Below are positions 12,760 through 27,230 of a stretch of 64,000 nt of DNA, in pieces. Below the pieces are notes generated by a model. That model had not been told where the DNA came from and made no database searches. It saw only the letters and a list, made by a program, of their open reading frames with translations. The translations under genes and the position numbers were made by a program. Position 1 is the stretch's first letter; every line of letters starts with the position of its first letter. The DNA is from Halichondria panicea (lineage: Eukaryota; Porifera; Demospongiae; Suberitida; Halichondriidae): positions 4,700,646-4,764,645 of the forward strand of contig NC_087391.1 of NCBI RefSeq assembly GCF_963675165.1. The letters are read 5' to 3'.

Positions 12760-15700
12760 CTGTGGGGGAGTAGAGAAATGTACACTGGTGGTTAGTAACA
12801 CACACACAACACAACAGCTGGACATTTACAATCTACATTGGCTACTGAAATACTTGGGAAAAGAATTTGTGAAGTTCGTTTCAGGAAGTGCTCTCCCTTA
12901 TAGTTTACATTGCACAGGTGCAATCACTACATACATGAGAAAATCAGATAGGCTGGAATCTAAGGTACTTGTTGTGCGGTTATAATTTGGATAATACATT
13001 CCTCAAAGGTTCCTACTTAGTTATGGGTGAGTGATTCCCACATTCAACAAGAAAGGAGGTAATTGAGACTATGGAGGAGGCAGTAACCCAACAAAAACCA
13101 GGAACTGACCTTCCCTCTCTCTCACACAAATACAAATACGTATCAAAAATCATCACTGCACTCTGACACTCTGATTTAGTTACTTCCTTAGATGATTGTC
13201 TAGATTACAATGCACAGTGACAATTTATTATTATTTTCTTCACAAAACAGTGCAAAAAAGAGACCATGCAATGCACATGCAGGTCTTGAAATAGTTTTTG
13301 CACGATACTGTACAGGTGTACAAACCACATTGAACATTGCTATGCAACAGTATGGTGGATTCGCAAGCATGCACAGACAGCATTGCCCACCTGAAGTGGC
13401 AGATTCTGAAGAAGCATGTTGTTTGTATGAAATTCCAAGAGATATCAATTTCAAGCTCATAGCAATGTTGGTTGGTCTAGACTCAACAGAGGAAGAAACA
13501 CTTGAAAGGATTTTTTATTGTGCCTGCCCACACAATCGCTAACTGGGCCACATGAATGAAGAGAGGATCTGATCAATTAGAGTTATACACACCAATAACA
13601 AAAGTATAATTGAATTTTCAGTTCTCAGAAGAATAAAAAGAAGGATAATAAAATTTCCGGCATTAGTAAGGATTTTATATATCCTCTATAGCAACTAGCA
13701 GTAACCACAGTTTTGCCCAGAGGAGTACTGACTGGGCTAATTAATCGATAATTATCCTAAAACATACCTGTCTGGAACCACCTTTGTCTCCATGCCAACC
13801 TCAGTGTAACAAGTACATACTTAGTTACGCAAACATAGTAAGTGAATTATTCACACATTGTACTGGGTACTAGTTGAGTGGGTGGCAATTATTTCCGTGT
13901 CTAGTATCAGCATTAGGGCCACAGCTGGCAAAACAAGCCACTTAGTGGAGGAGCCAACAAATTTACACGTTCCAGGCGTAAACGAGTAGTTGAATTATTA
14001 GTCTTGGTTACATATGTCGATGAACATACATGTGTATGTCGATGAGCATACATGTGAGGAAACTGACCACACAGTAAACCACACAGTGACCGATTGCTAA
14101 AAGGTTGAGTGGTCAGGGACAGGAACGCATGGGAAGCATGTAGCAGCTGCTTAGTAACTGTGGGCGCATACTCACAGCAAAATGTCGTGATAATTAGCTT
14201 TGCAAAATGCTTATGTAGCTTCCCTAGAGTGAGTCAGCTTCCATGACTTTTTTTTACAGACGAAACTGGAAGCCAGCAGTTAGATTATAGTGATATACAA
14301 ATACCATACTAGGAGTGATATTTTACCAGTGGAAGCTAATGATGTTAAAAGGTATGTAGGTCGATTGCTCAGCTCAAGTTCTGAGAGATTCAATTCTCTC
14401 TTCCATAATTATGTACTAAGAGTTCCACTTTTTCTCCGAACGGATATGTAGGAATAGCAGTTGTGCGTAGTGTACGATGGTTCATTTCAACTGAAATTTG
14501 CTCTCAAGTTCTCTGTCAGTCGAATACAGTTGCCAAAAACTAGCCCATAACAATTCTATTTCTCGCTCCATTAATTATCAAGTGACAAATTGCTCATTAG
14601 TGAGGGATAGCCAGCGTGAAGCACATGTTGTTTGTTGAATTGATACAGACGCAAATACGTCTAATACACAACTACTGCAAGACCTTCTAAGGAAGGGACT
14701 AACTTACGATCAATCTCACCAGCCAAATCTTAATTCCCGACCTACCCAATTGTTAGTGCTACACCTTTGTCCATATGAAAGAAAAGTACGTACCCTAGCT
14801 TAATTTGGGGGTTGCAATTAAACACTACATGTATGTAAGTACTAGCTAGTCTAGATAATATAATTATGTAGTTGACAAAACTCAGCTAACGAAGTTGCCA
14901 AAACAATTACGCTTAAAATTAAAAAAGAGGATGTTTTCAGACATTACTAAGGAATAGAATGTGGGGTTACTAAGTGCAAAAAAACCCAACAATAAAACAG
15001 CTAAACTACTTGGAATGAATACTGATGATCACCTATACACAGTTAATCAAAATATTATAGCAGTGATTCAGATACATACAAAAGAGTCTGCACGCAATAG
15101 TCCCAAATAATACAAGTGGCTTCATGAGGAAATCAGTGCGTCAGTGCGTGTCTTTCCGAGGACATCAAGGCTCTGCTATGTGCAAGATACTGAGAACTGG
15201 GGCACTTTACAGACGATGCTGTTAAACAAGCCATAAGGAACACAAGAAGAACACCCCCACACACAAGCCACAGACAGAGCAGAAGCCTCTACACAAGCAG
15301 GAAGAACAGATTAACCTAATACAGACGGAGGAATTCCTGAACAAATTGACAAAAGATCACTTCTATATTAGAAACCCATAGCCAGCAGGATGATCAAATT
15401 ACTCCGTGTATGCAATGACAAATACCCTGAAATCAAATTTGTAAAGCATTTTCTGTAAAGGGATTGAATTGCATTATCAATAAGGAGCTTGAAACTATTA
15501 AGTAACTTAAAGGAAAATAAAGTGCATGCACGGCCAATTAGTATCATCTGACCATAAATAAGTACGTACATACCTCATCCATATCTATCAGACAACTAAT
15601 GTTATTACAGAACATAATTTTACTTATCATATTCATCACAATCCCAGCTACCGTATTACTAGAATATTGTTTGCCAAATCAGCCAAAAAATTTACCCTTT

Positions 15701-17740
15701 GCGATCTAACTATTGCGTTCTGGCAAGAATTGTGTTGTATGTTACCTTAGGTTTTGCGATTTTATTGTTGCGAATTGATCAACCCTCGCAAAGTTCGGAT
15801 ATGTTTAATGCTCACCAAACATTCTGTAGCTCAAACAGAATACAGACACAGGCACAATACAGACACAGGTGCACGCACACATACGTGATAAAGGTTGAAG
15901 GCAATAGTGTATGTCTTCTATCTAATGGAGGAAATGTTAGGGATGAATAAACACATCCTGGTATTGGCTATTCACAAAAGAATGGTGGGCTAAAGGGAGC
16001 TCTTACTAGTGTCTCCATCAATAGCCGACCTCCTGTGATAATATTATTATTCCAATATTTCCGCTGCGTGTGTGTGTGTCTAGCAAACACAAATGGTGTG
16101 ATTGAATATTTATGGCTCCTGCAAAACATGTATTTCAAAATATTTACTATACTGTACCCAAATAATACACCAAATTTAGAGAGGAGAGTACCCTGCTGAC
16201 TTGGCAAACAAAACACCCGCCACATTAATTAAATTATGTAATTTGTTTTTAGTAACACTGTAAAACATTAGATCATATCCTAGTGTCGTGCCATTTTCCT
16301 GCAAGTATGGTTGCGAGTCAATTCAATGATTGAACATTCATTAAAATTTACGGCAAAACAGGATGTCTAGGTTTAAGCCCCTCATGACATTTTTGCTGAG
16401 TGGAGGACTAATTAACGCTCTACCCATACCAAATGGGATAGACTGTTTTAATCAAATACAGGATTCTGTTGATGTGTAAAGTTCAACATTATACAGAATT
16501 GTAAACAAAATAGGTGTAAGAAGCTAATACGAAATGCCCAAATTGACTTAATTAATGAAAACATAAAAATAGAAGTCAATAGAAACCCGCCCGAGACATA
16601 AAAACATAAATTTAAGAATCTCCTAATAATACAATCTTATTGTGCTCCTACCTACCACCTACACAAAACTTGTGGCTCATAGAGATGGTAAAGATATTTG
16701 AGGGCCAACAACATGACTACATGCTTAACCATGGTAGTACAGGTGCACTGTATTGGGATGTGTTTACACACTTCAAAAGCCGAAAAATTTAACCATAAAC
16801 AGTTGTAAAGCTTCTTAAAAAGGAATCTAGATGGCCTATTTATACTAGAGGGGGCTCAAGCAGAGCACTGATTACGACCAGCTGAGCCTGCTACAGTCTA
16901 GCATCACTTACTATATAGTGGAAAAAATACACAGTGCTTTTTCAAGGATCCTACAGAAATTTCCGGAACATAGTGGGTTGTGGGTGGCCTAGCGTTATCT
17001 TGCACTGTATGTATGTATGTTGTTATAGTGTATGTTGTTATAGTACTAAAGAGAGGCAAGGTTAGTGTCACTAATGGATATACACCCGAGTACAGCATTG
17101 TCATGGGGACAACTGGTGTATCAATTTCAGAGTACAATTAACCAAATTAACATCTACTTAAAATTAGCAGTACCCCATTAACAGTTACAAATAGTGGCCT
17201 GACCACAATTAAGCCGTTTATCTTCGACTTGCTGTATCACAATTATATTCCCCTATGTCCGCACACAATTTACATAAGTTAAGAAACTCACTCCTAAGAA
17301 AGATGAAATGGGAAAAGATCATTAATGCAATAATGGACTAATTATGTGAATGTTGTAATAATACTATGGGTAAAGATCATTAAATAAATAGTTGAAATTG
17401 TTGTTAGTGGTCAGTAAATGAATGGGTAAAGATCGTTAATGTAACAATTGGATTTTATGTGTGTGTTTACAAAGACACTCTTAACTACTGTATGTATACT
17501 GTACTGTACTGAGATACATCTGGTAGCTACCACTCACGTATTTCTGTCATATAAAATAATTCAAGACAATACTTATACCACAAACACTGGACTTACACGT
17601 CATGTTTCATTGGCTTCTCTCTGGCTATCTCACAAGGAACTTTTGCAGCTTCATCTTTGCTTCCATTAGTGTTTGAGCTTATCCTTCCCAAGCTTATAGC
17701 TTCTCACAGAGTACAGTACAGCTATAGCATAGAGTTATGG
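12760..17740. other. Long stretch with little coding signal
   Basis: AT-rich DNA between the unrecognised minus-strand gene and WDR75. Apart from one isolated ORF (13210-13542) and irregular repeats of GGGTAAAGATCATTAA near 17310, 17367 and 17424, no exons, RNA genes or element ends are supported. It may hold 5' non-coding exons of the minus-strand gene and the WDR75 promoter. Confidence 0.4.
13210..13542 (+). CDS. Isolated ORF of 110 codons, unknown
   Basis: Starts with ATG and ends with TAA. Composition is protein-like in its second half (about residues 55-110, including DINFKLIAMLVGLDSTEEET and four Cys), but no family is recognised and no splice partner is evident. It could be a small gene, a relic of a transposon or retrocopy, or chance. 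Confidence 0.2.
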   Translation: MHSDNLLLFSSQNSAKKRPCNAHAGLEIVFARYCTGVQTTLNIAMQQYGGFASMHRQHCPPEVADSEEACCLYEIPRDINFKLIAMLVGLDSTEEETLERIFYCACPHNR

Positions 17741-17751
17741 GGCCGGCTACA

Positions 17752-17850
17752 ATGGCTGACCTGGCACTTCACTCTCTTGCTGGACACGCCTCCAGCATTT
17801 TGTTGCCAATGGATCTCGTGTACCACTCCACGTGGCTGAACTTTCGTTGA
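17752..17850 (+). promoter_or_regulatory. Possible upstream ORF in the WDR75 leader
   Basis: A 32-codon ATG-to-TGA reading frame ends 34 bp before the WDR75 ATG at 17885 and in a different frame. If the transcript starts upstream of it, it could lower WDR75 translation. The transcription start is unknown, so this is speculative. Confidence 0.3.
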
Positions 17851-17884
17851 CGAGCTAGCTGAAGCCTGTGATATTAGAAGGAGA

Positions 17885-20800
17885 ATGTTGCCGAAGGAGA
17901 GCTTGCAAACGTCCAAACTAGTGGTGCAAGGTGGGGAGACCTTCAATGCAGCCAAGGTACAATTCTCAGAAGATGCAAAGTAAGTGAACGTCTAGCTGAA
18001 GAATTGCAAACTAAATTGTTGGTCCTATCTCATACCAGGTGGATGTACCTGTCTTGTGGGAGCCATGTCAAGATACTCAGTTACAACTCCAGAGAAGTGG
18101 TGCACACTCTCGTACACCACACAGACGATGTCACCTCAATCCTCATCAACCCAGCGAACAAGATGCAGGTACGATATTTAATTAGCAGTTTTGTCACACT
18201 ACTGACATACTACTAATTTACTCTTTGAGCCTTCGAGCTTGATTTAAAACGGTCAACAAAACTTTCACATACACAATGAGTTTTGCATACATTTTTCATT
18301 GTGTACATGTCAGGGAAGAATAGTTTTATTATAGCAGTCAGTCAATTTGCATGCACCAGTAGTAGTACTTGATAAGTGTTTGTGCACCACTGTAGGTGTA
18401 CACCACATCACTGGATGGACACCTGGCATTATGGGATACCACTGACGGAGCTCTGCTCAGAGTGAGTGAATATGCACCCACTGTTCTCCATTCAGCCCCA
18501 CCCCCTTTTTGTTTTTATACCTCCAGGTGATTGACTTTGGAGTTCCACTGTACAAGCTTGCCATCCGCCCTAAGCACTCTGACCCCTCAGTGTTCCTACT
18601 CATCGGAGCCAAAGGTGTGATTATTGTGCCACTAAAGTTGACTAATCCTCTCACTCACTCATAGATGATACTAACCTAAGGGTTGTGGGCATGCCCAGTA
18701 GCGTGCTCACAGAGAGACAGCCAACAATTCCCCCTAGCGACCAAATAAAGGAGTCCAAGAAATATTTGCGACTGTGGAGAACATCTCATGACCTCACCTT
18801 CAACCGTGATGTAGGTTCATGAAAGCAAATGCCAGCCATGCTGTTGCAATACGCTCTAATAACTATATCTTTACAGGGTTCCCACATGATAGCCTACAGT
18901 GGTAAAGTGCTCTATGTATACGACTTTGTGACAGATAACAACAACAGGTTAGCTGACTAGTAGTACTCACTCAACAGATTGCTATGATCTCGGTATTACC
19001 ATAATCTCTCCTCTCAGGTACATCAGTGATCTCCCTATTCAGTGTCTCTCCGTGCACCCCACAAGGAACTGCATCGCCACTGGCACTAGCACTGGGAAGA
19101 TTGTCCTCTGGTAAGTAACTGTAATGCTTTAGTATTCATTGAAGAGTCTTGTAATAGTATTGTACTGCGTCGTGTGCAAATTAGTGTGTCATTAGGTCAG
19201 TTCTTTTTTGTAGTGCTAATTATGCCTTGGTGCGCATATGCAAGCGAGGTATACGGTAGCGTGTTTTGTGTAAGCGTGTTTCTGTGTGTGTGTGTGTGTA
19301 GACTGCTACAGCTGCTCAAGGAACAATGACATGCAGATAAGAGTTTCTATAGGCTTCTAGTCATGTTTTCTTGGATTTGAAGTAGTGGATTTTCAAAATA
19401 ATTCTTTGTTCTCGAGTTATGCCTAGTTTTGCTTACTTGGAATGTCATTGCACCCTTTTCAGAAGAGTGCGTAGAAAACATGTCCATGGAGTGTTGCTAC
19501 TCTACTTAGTAGTTAGCTCTGCACTAGAACGCTAGCTATTGGTAGCTGCAAGAGTGAGAAGAGGGCTGTAAGGCTCTGCTGATGCAGCCATTCATTTTAG
19601 ACTTGGAATTTTGGCATCGATCGTTTTTAACAGCAATCATGGTCGATTATTACCCACTCCTCGTGTGAGTCTGGCATGCAGTACAATTATTTTATGCAAA
19701 AATATTCATCGTGATATAAAATAAAAGCTATTGCTATAATTTGACACCTCCACTGAGGCATCAGCACCCGCCGTGCTTTCATTATAGTGTCAGTTAATCA
19801 GCAGGACGGTTGTTTCTGTGGGACCTGTATCGCTATCCATATAAATATAACTACTGTCCATATATGTGCTCTCACTCAGAAAGTTGGGGGCATGATCAAC
19901 TGTGTTGCTAGGGAGACTGATCCTGGTTGAGGGGGGGTGGGTGTCTTGGTCCGTGCGGGGGTTGGTATCTTTATCGGATCTTGGGGGGCAGAGGTAGACG
20001 AAGCAAACATAGGTAATGAACGAAAATGGAATAGTAACTCGATTTATCGGATAGAGGGCGTATGTTATTATCGTTATGGCCGAGTTTTGGTACCAAAATA
20101 CGTTCAATATTTCAATGACAATTCGTATTATGCAATAACTTGATAGGAAACCTAGCAACAGTCCAATTTCCTTCAAGATAGTTTTCATACGAGCTCTTAG
20201 AAAATGTTTCCTTAGCAACCAGCAACACCATACTGTTAGCGTACATATGCATAGTATACTCAGCGGTATCTCTATAGCCACTGGGATCCACTCTGGAATT
20301 AGTTTAAACAAAAGTTCAAACTCTAGTCTGCGATCACAGTCTTCATCACTTTTGTAGGCAATGTGGCATTCGTTGGAGGGCTGCCAATACTTTGGTTTCC
20401 CAGCAATTGCCATCAGAAGGCCGACAACAAAGAGTGGAGTGATAAAATGCACTACAACGAATAAAACCTCAGTTGATTTAGATCCGTGGCAGTGATAGCA
20501 CGACCTTTGCACACTGCTGTAGACTTTGTACAGTAGGACACAGTTAACGGAGATTATGAAAAAAAATTCGACCATTGACGGGTAGTATATGATTGTCTCT
20601 ATGATTGCACACAGCCGCCCATTTTCTGGGTAAAAGTAGATGATTAGGTACAGCGATTGAACGACTTGAGCAACAGTGACGGCCACAGACAAGTAGATGA
20701 AAAGCCTTAATAGAAAGTTGTTCTTTTTCTTGCAAACAAACACTAGCTCTGCTACTAGTCCAACTATACTCAGAGCTAGGCAGATCACTCCAGGGATTCC

Positions 20801-23800
20801 AACTGACAGCGCTGTTTGCCTAGTGAACTCGAGAGATGTTTCATTGCAATCATTTTGGTTGGACGGCATCTTGGCCTGGCTTGTAGTCGGCTCAGCAAAG
20901 AATGATATTGTCTTTTAAAACAATGCCAAGTAATATTACACATGTCAACTATGTGTATATATAATCGATGAGGCTACGCTTATAAGGTCGTTCACAATTG
21001 TTATATTTGTTACTTTAAACCATCACACCATTTTCACACGTGTACAAAAATGGTGATCGTTGGCCACCACTATAGTTGGGTGGTCTTAGGGTGTGGTGTA
21101 TTAATCCTAGGCGAGTGGAAACCGCAAAGCTCTGTTAGAATGCTACTGCAAGAGTCAATTTTGCATGCCACTAGCTCTAACTGACGTAGCGTGTTCCTGG
21201 ATCAAGGTTTGTCTGCTATTGTTGCATTTTGATTGACTAAGAGAATTACTAATGTCTATAATATTACACTACACTAGATTAAGCAAACATTTTTGAGTTG
21301 GCTTTCCTTACCTTCCTCAAAGCTTTTCTTTAGAGTAGCAGCAGCAATGATATCGGTGGTAGCAGGTACTAGGTAGCAAGTCACTAGTTGCTTTCTAAAG
21401 CTATTGTGTATGGATAGTTTGGCTGCAAAGACAAGCTCTGCCATTAGCAAATATTTTTTATAGTTCAGCCTCACTCAGCTGCAGCCGAGAGAATAATTAT
21501 TTTCACCAAAGACAATCTATGGAAACATCTACAGTACGACTATCAATTATGACTAATTATACCATGGAAACCATGGAAATGTTATTATAACACTATTTTA
21601 TTGCTGATTCAGCTATATTCGTGAGTGTTATATCAGATACCAACCCTATATATACTTAGAACATTTGGCATCAATCGTTTTTAACAACAATCATGGTCGA
21701 TCATTACCCACTATTTGAGTTTCCCTGGATTCTGCCTAAATTATTGCAAAAATGTTCATCATGATATAATAATGTGTATAAAAGCTTTGTGTTATGTAGC
21801 TTTGGCACCTCCACCGAGGCATCAGCACCTGTGATACTTGCAGTGCTTTTTTAATTCAATTTGCTACTCTGTACTACTGTTCACTCTAGGTACAACTATG
21901 CTGAGAGGGGAACTGAGGTAGTCAAGACAACCCTTCACTGGCACGCTCACGCTGTTGGGGACCTCTGCTTCACCACTGATGGTACGTAACTTCCAACTTC
22001 CAACCATAGCCCCTCATCACGAGTTTTGGTTTTAGTTTGGTTTGGTTTTCCAGTATTTTAAATCTTCATGTATCCTCACCTACAAGTATTGTATGTGATA
22101 GTCTCCATATGCGATAGCGCAGGAGTGCATAAATATTCATTTGTGACAGTCTCCTACATGTGATGCACTTGTAAGCTATGTATATATAGCATTGCCTGTG
22201 TCTAGAATTGTCTAGTTACTCACTTCCTTCTTTCATGTTCCCCCCACAGGCACGTATCTGGTCAGTGGTGGTGAGGAGGGTGTACTCGTCCTCTGGCAGC
22301 TGGACACACACAAGAGAGAGTTTCGTCCTCGTCTTGGCTCACCCATCACACACCTCGCCTGTAGCCCTGGTGACAAGTACTTCACTGTCGGTCTGCAAAG
22401 CAATGGTGAGCCCTGATCTGGGATGATTCCAATGCAGATACCATAGCGCCCCCATCCTTGTAGTTAGTTTTGGTGTCCAGATCTCAATTTCAGAGATTGT
22501 ATTTTGCTGCTCCTAGACACTGTAGCTCGTACTTATTATGTTGTCTTGCTAATTACCACTACCATGTACATATAGCTTTAGATATGTGATTGTGTGTTTG
22601 GTGTAGTGGCTTGTGTCCTTCATTTCATGGTAAATAGGGTGCTTCCCCCTTGCTTGTTAATGTACCAGTACCGTATAGCGGGTACATTTTTGTGAGGTGC
22701 AAAATTTCTAAGGACAGAGCAGTTAACGCGAAAATTAAAAGGGTAAACTCCCACGCACCGGTATGTCACATGCAAAGCTCTTGGTGGGTGTAGTTTCCTA
22801 GAATTGAATCGCAACCTACGAAACATTTTCCGCGGTACTTGAATAGTAGCTGGGCTAATAGAAGCTCAGTGTAATAAAAATTATAGTGAAATCCGGGTCT
22901 GTTTTCAATGCTGTGTGTTTGTGCATTATTAACTATCTGACCTTTGATTTCCAGTGGTGCAAGTGGTATCAGGACTGGACACTGAGGTGGAATGGACTAT
23001 CGGAGGACTGAGGAGGTCCCATACCCAGACTGTAGACCAGAATGGAATCAATACTGGCCTAGTGATATGTCCACGTTCCATGTCTATAGTGACCAACAGT
23101 ACGCCCGGGTTCATCCAGTTCTATGACCCAGTCAAGGAGTCCGTCACCCAACAAGTGAGTGTTTAAGTTAACGGTAGTACTGTACGTAACTGTATAATGA
23201 AATGTCTTCATATAATCATTTTAACCAGAAGTCCTACCATTATCTAAGCAAATCTTATGAGCAGTTCTTCTCTCACACACTAGTTGAATGTGACGGACCT
23301 GAACTACGTGTCTCGGCCTGATGACACACCCCTCTCTCTGACCACAGTAGACCACACCTCTTTCTCTCCTGACGGGGACTGGCTAGCAACAGTGAGTGAA
23401 TAGCTGTTACAATGTATGTGACTGAGAGTTTATATAATTATTGCTTGAAACAACAGTAAAAAAAAAAATCGCATTGCTACTAACTAATAATTATGTTCTA
23501 GGTTGAGAGCAGAGATGATGGTAAGACTGTCCCTGAGTTACGGATGAAGTTATGGCAGTACAGCTCCTCTCAACAAAGGTCAGGCTCACTTTTAGGTAGT
23601 CTCAGTGGAGAATTGGCTCTTGGTTCTGTATATTTGTCAATTTTTTGTTGTCTCGGTGCAGCGTTAATTTTCTTAACATGATCTGCAATGTTAGAGTCGT
23701 ATTCTTTTCGTTTACTTATAACGTCTTCAGGAATCACTTTTTTACGAGTTTCAAGACTTGGTACTGGTAGTTCATCGCACACTGCTATTGGTTCTAGTGT

Positions 23801-26800
23801 AAAGTTGACTCCCCTGTCTTTCATATTCCATTTCCAGTCAGCCAGTTGTTCTCTAATTGCTCCATCGCTTTGGGGTGGTTTTCCATAATACAGGTAGCCA
23901 ATGTGGAGCTTGTAGTGGACAGTAAGCTTAAGCCTCTCTTCCCAATCCACGAGCATGTCCAGTATGTTAGACTGACATTTTAAGCAAGGATTGCTGGTAG
24001 CCATCGTGGTGAGGCTTATTTCTGTTTGTCCAGTTAGATCCTTCATCGTCTCATCAAGCCATTTTTTCTGCTTCTTTATAGCAACTAGCTCAGCATGCTC
24101 ATGAGTTTGTTTGTTTGTTTCTGATTTACTTCGATATATCTCCCCACTCGGTTCCAATCTCACTTGATACACAACAACTATTGTTGAGCTGTCTCGTGGC
24201 TGAACTCTGTTGAAGCGACACACGTCGTGCGGCTCAAGCAGGTCACTGAGGTCGCCTAGTGTTCTTGCATCTATATTGTTGAAATAACTGTCAATATATA
24301 TTATACATTGTTTATTAAGCGTATACATTGTATGTGTGATTAGGAAACAAATAGAAAGCTTACCGTTTGTGCCAATATTAACCAAAACTACTCAGCTGAT
24401 CAAGTACATGTATTATTGGGTCTTTCAACTTTTGTGTGTGTTGTGTGTGTGTGCGTGGTCTATAGGAGAGTGATTTTACCGAGAAGTATGTATGTGAATA
24501 TCACACCTGGATACCGTAGCGCTGTGTTACAGGATATAGCCTCCATACAACAAGTTAATAGCGGCAGATTCGATGTTAAGGATTAATAAAAGCGAACAAA
24601 AGCTAGCTTGAAATTCCACTTTGGCTGCATGGCTAGCTATAGTTACACGGGGCTTTTATTCGAGGTACGTGTTTGTCACTGAAGTGATTCCGTACCAGGA
24701 ACAATGGACAAGGATCACTAAAGTAGAAAGCTAGAATTGTAGTTTGTGCCATAACATATCAGAAGCCATTATTTCTTTGCTGACTTTGCTGTGATCTTAG
24801 TCCATTGCACCACTAAAACTCAGTTCACAAAAGTTTCAGCATGCCTCTAGTCTCTTTCCTGTTACTTGCTGTTTAGTCAGCTTCCATGCTTATCATACTA
24901 CTGCATTTATTGCTGTGTCAACAGAATCCTTATAAGACCCAGATCTTGCATAATGTATGTGTTGTTGGTACTCATAACTTACCATTTGTGGCCATTGATA
25001 CCAAGTACTTGAAACTGCTCAGCTCTAAGTTTCAGTGGTCTTTCAACTGAAACTTGTGTGCGTGGTCTAGTGAGTAGTGATTTTATCTGAGAAGTGTGTA
25101 TGTCACTATCACATCACATGATTAAATGAATGTTGTGCCTTTCCACAATGTACAACTATGTCCAACAATATGATTGACTCCATAATTAATTATAGTACTG
25201 TCTGCTAGCTACATGTAGTTTATACATTATACTCTGCCAAATAATTATTGACACATATACAGTAATCATGATTGTATTTTATTGTCTCCCTCAGATACAC
25301 TCTGAACACTTGTGTGGAGCCACCTCACGATCGACCTGTCACCAGCATCACCTTCCAACCACGTCACCGTACCAACAAGACGTCCAATCAGATCCCTCTA
25401 TTGGTCTCTACGAGTCTAGATGGCCACTTCAAGACGTGGGTCCTCCTAGGAGAGGAAGTGGGTGTGTCATGGTCGTGTCAGGCAGTGGGTTACTACCATG
25501 GTCTGGAGAGTGTGGGGGCGTGCTTCAGTGAGGATGGGTCACTACTGGCTGTCAACTTCAAGACTGTGAGTGCATGAATAATATTGGTTGAGGTGCACAA
25601 ATATACCTAGAACTCATTACATTCAGTCTGATTGCAATCACAAACAGTATCACATGCACGTACCGAGCAATAGTTATATACCACACCTTGACAATAATTA
25701 TTCCTGGGGTATACCTCCCTAAAGGTAGCTTGCCCCCCCCCTCCATCCCCCTAGTAATTTTTTCTGTACTAAAGCTTCGTGTAGCTATGATTTGTGTGTG
25801 TGTGTGCTGTTTGTGATTACTGGTTGTCTCTATCCAATATGTTCAGTGTCTGACTCTGTGGGACCCAGTGAACTGTGAGCTGAGGAAGACTCTCTGCAAC
25901 CCTTTCAAGAGTGGAGACTATCGGTGAGCTAACAGTGCCACTGTAGTGTACACACATGGAGCTTTGGTGTACTTGTAAATTGTTTTCGTAAGTGTGTGAT
26001 GTTGGGTACCTTAATAAGCTAACCTTTGGTCTGTGCAAAGTACTGTCTCTTATTCAATCTCTTGTGCATGTGTTGAAGGCTAGCAGCTACTTGTTTCATG
26101 GATGTAAGCTCATTATTTGTTCCTCTTGTGTGTCTATAGGTGTATGGTGTTTGGTCATAAGAGCTCTTCCCAGTATCTCGTGACAGCCTCAGAGACTCAC
26201 CTCCAAGTCTGGGACCTCCTCTCTTGCTCAGGTGAGCACAGAGTGTGGTGATACAGTATCACTATAAGCTATGGTCTTATGTTTTAGTAGCTATCGTACG
26301 TTTAAGCTGTAAATACACTGTCCGTACATTTGCCAGCAAATATTGCCAAAGAATAGAAGACCTTGTGAGCATAATCTACCAAGGTCACATGTATGCATTC
26401 ATTCTTAGACCAGCTGTTATTGTGTGCTCTGTTGTTATTGAGTTTGTGTGCTTTCTTATCCAGTGCTGTGGTGTGTGAAGACCAGAGTGTGCTCCATGGT
26501 ATCTGATCCTCTGAGTCAACTCACAGCTGTGTTTGTGCCCTCAGGGAATGACCCATCATCCACACATTGTGAGTGCATGGCTGTGCGGCTGTGCATGTGA
26601 ACTCTCATCCATACCATGATAGGAGTTTTGACAAGTTTTGGTTTTTGTATAATAATAAATTATGGTCTCTTAGCTAGTATAGCTAGGCCTTGTACAATTG
26701 TGCAGTGATTTTCTCCTAGTCTCCAAGTTTCATGTGTTTCCTAACAAATCTCACCCAGTAGTCTGAGCTACATGTAATAACACTTGGAAATGGTCTTTAC

Positions 26801-26830
26801 ATTTCATGTAAATCTAATGGACCCCCCCCC

Positions 26831-26872
<42 letters not shown>

Positions 26873-27170
26873 GTACCTGATTGACCCCTCTTCCCCCACT
26901 CCACTGGCCGTACATCACTCTGTGTGCTCGGGGCAAGTGCTGGGGGGCGTGTTCCTACCCCCTCAGTCAGGGGGTACCTCCACACTGTACTTCATGGACA
27001 AGGCACAGGTTAGTACAACACTACCAGTGCTCTTCGGAAGATTATAACTTGCAAACCTACAGTAGCTATTGCGTTAGTCTCTCTGTAAAGTCCTATAAAA
27101 TTTTTGCATGCAATGCATACATATACAGAAGTATTATCTCCGTGACCCAATGTCATATGTGTTTATTATG

Positions 27171-27230
<60 letters not shown>

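Noticed and set aside
19937-20143. Plus-strand frame within the 7TM gene
   Set aside because: Antisense shadow of the receptor coding sequence.
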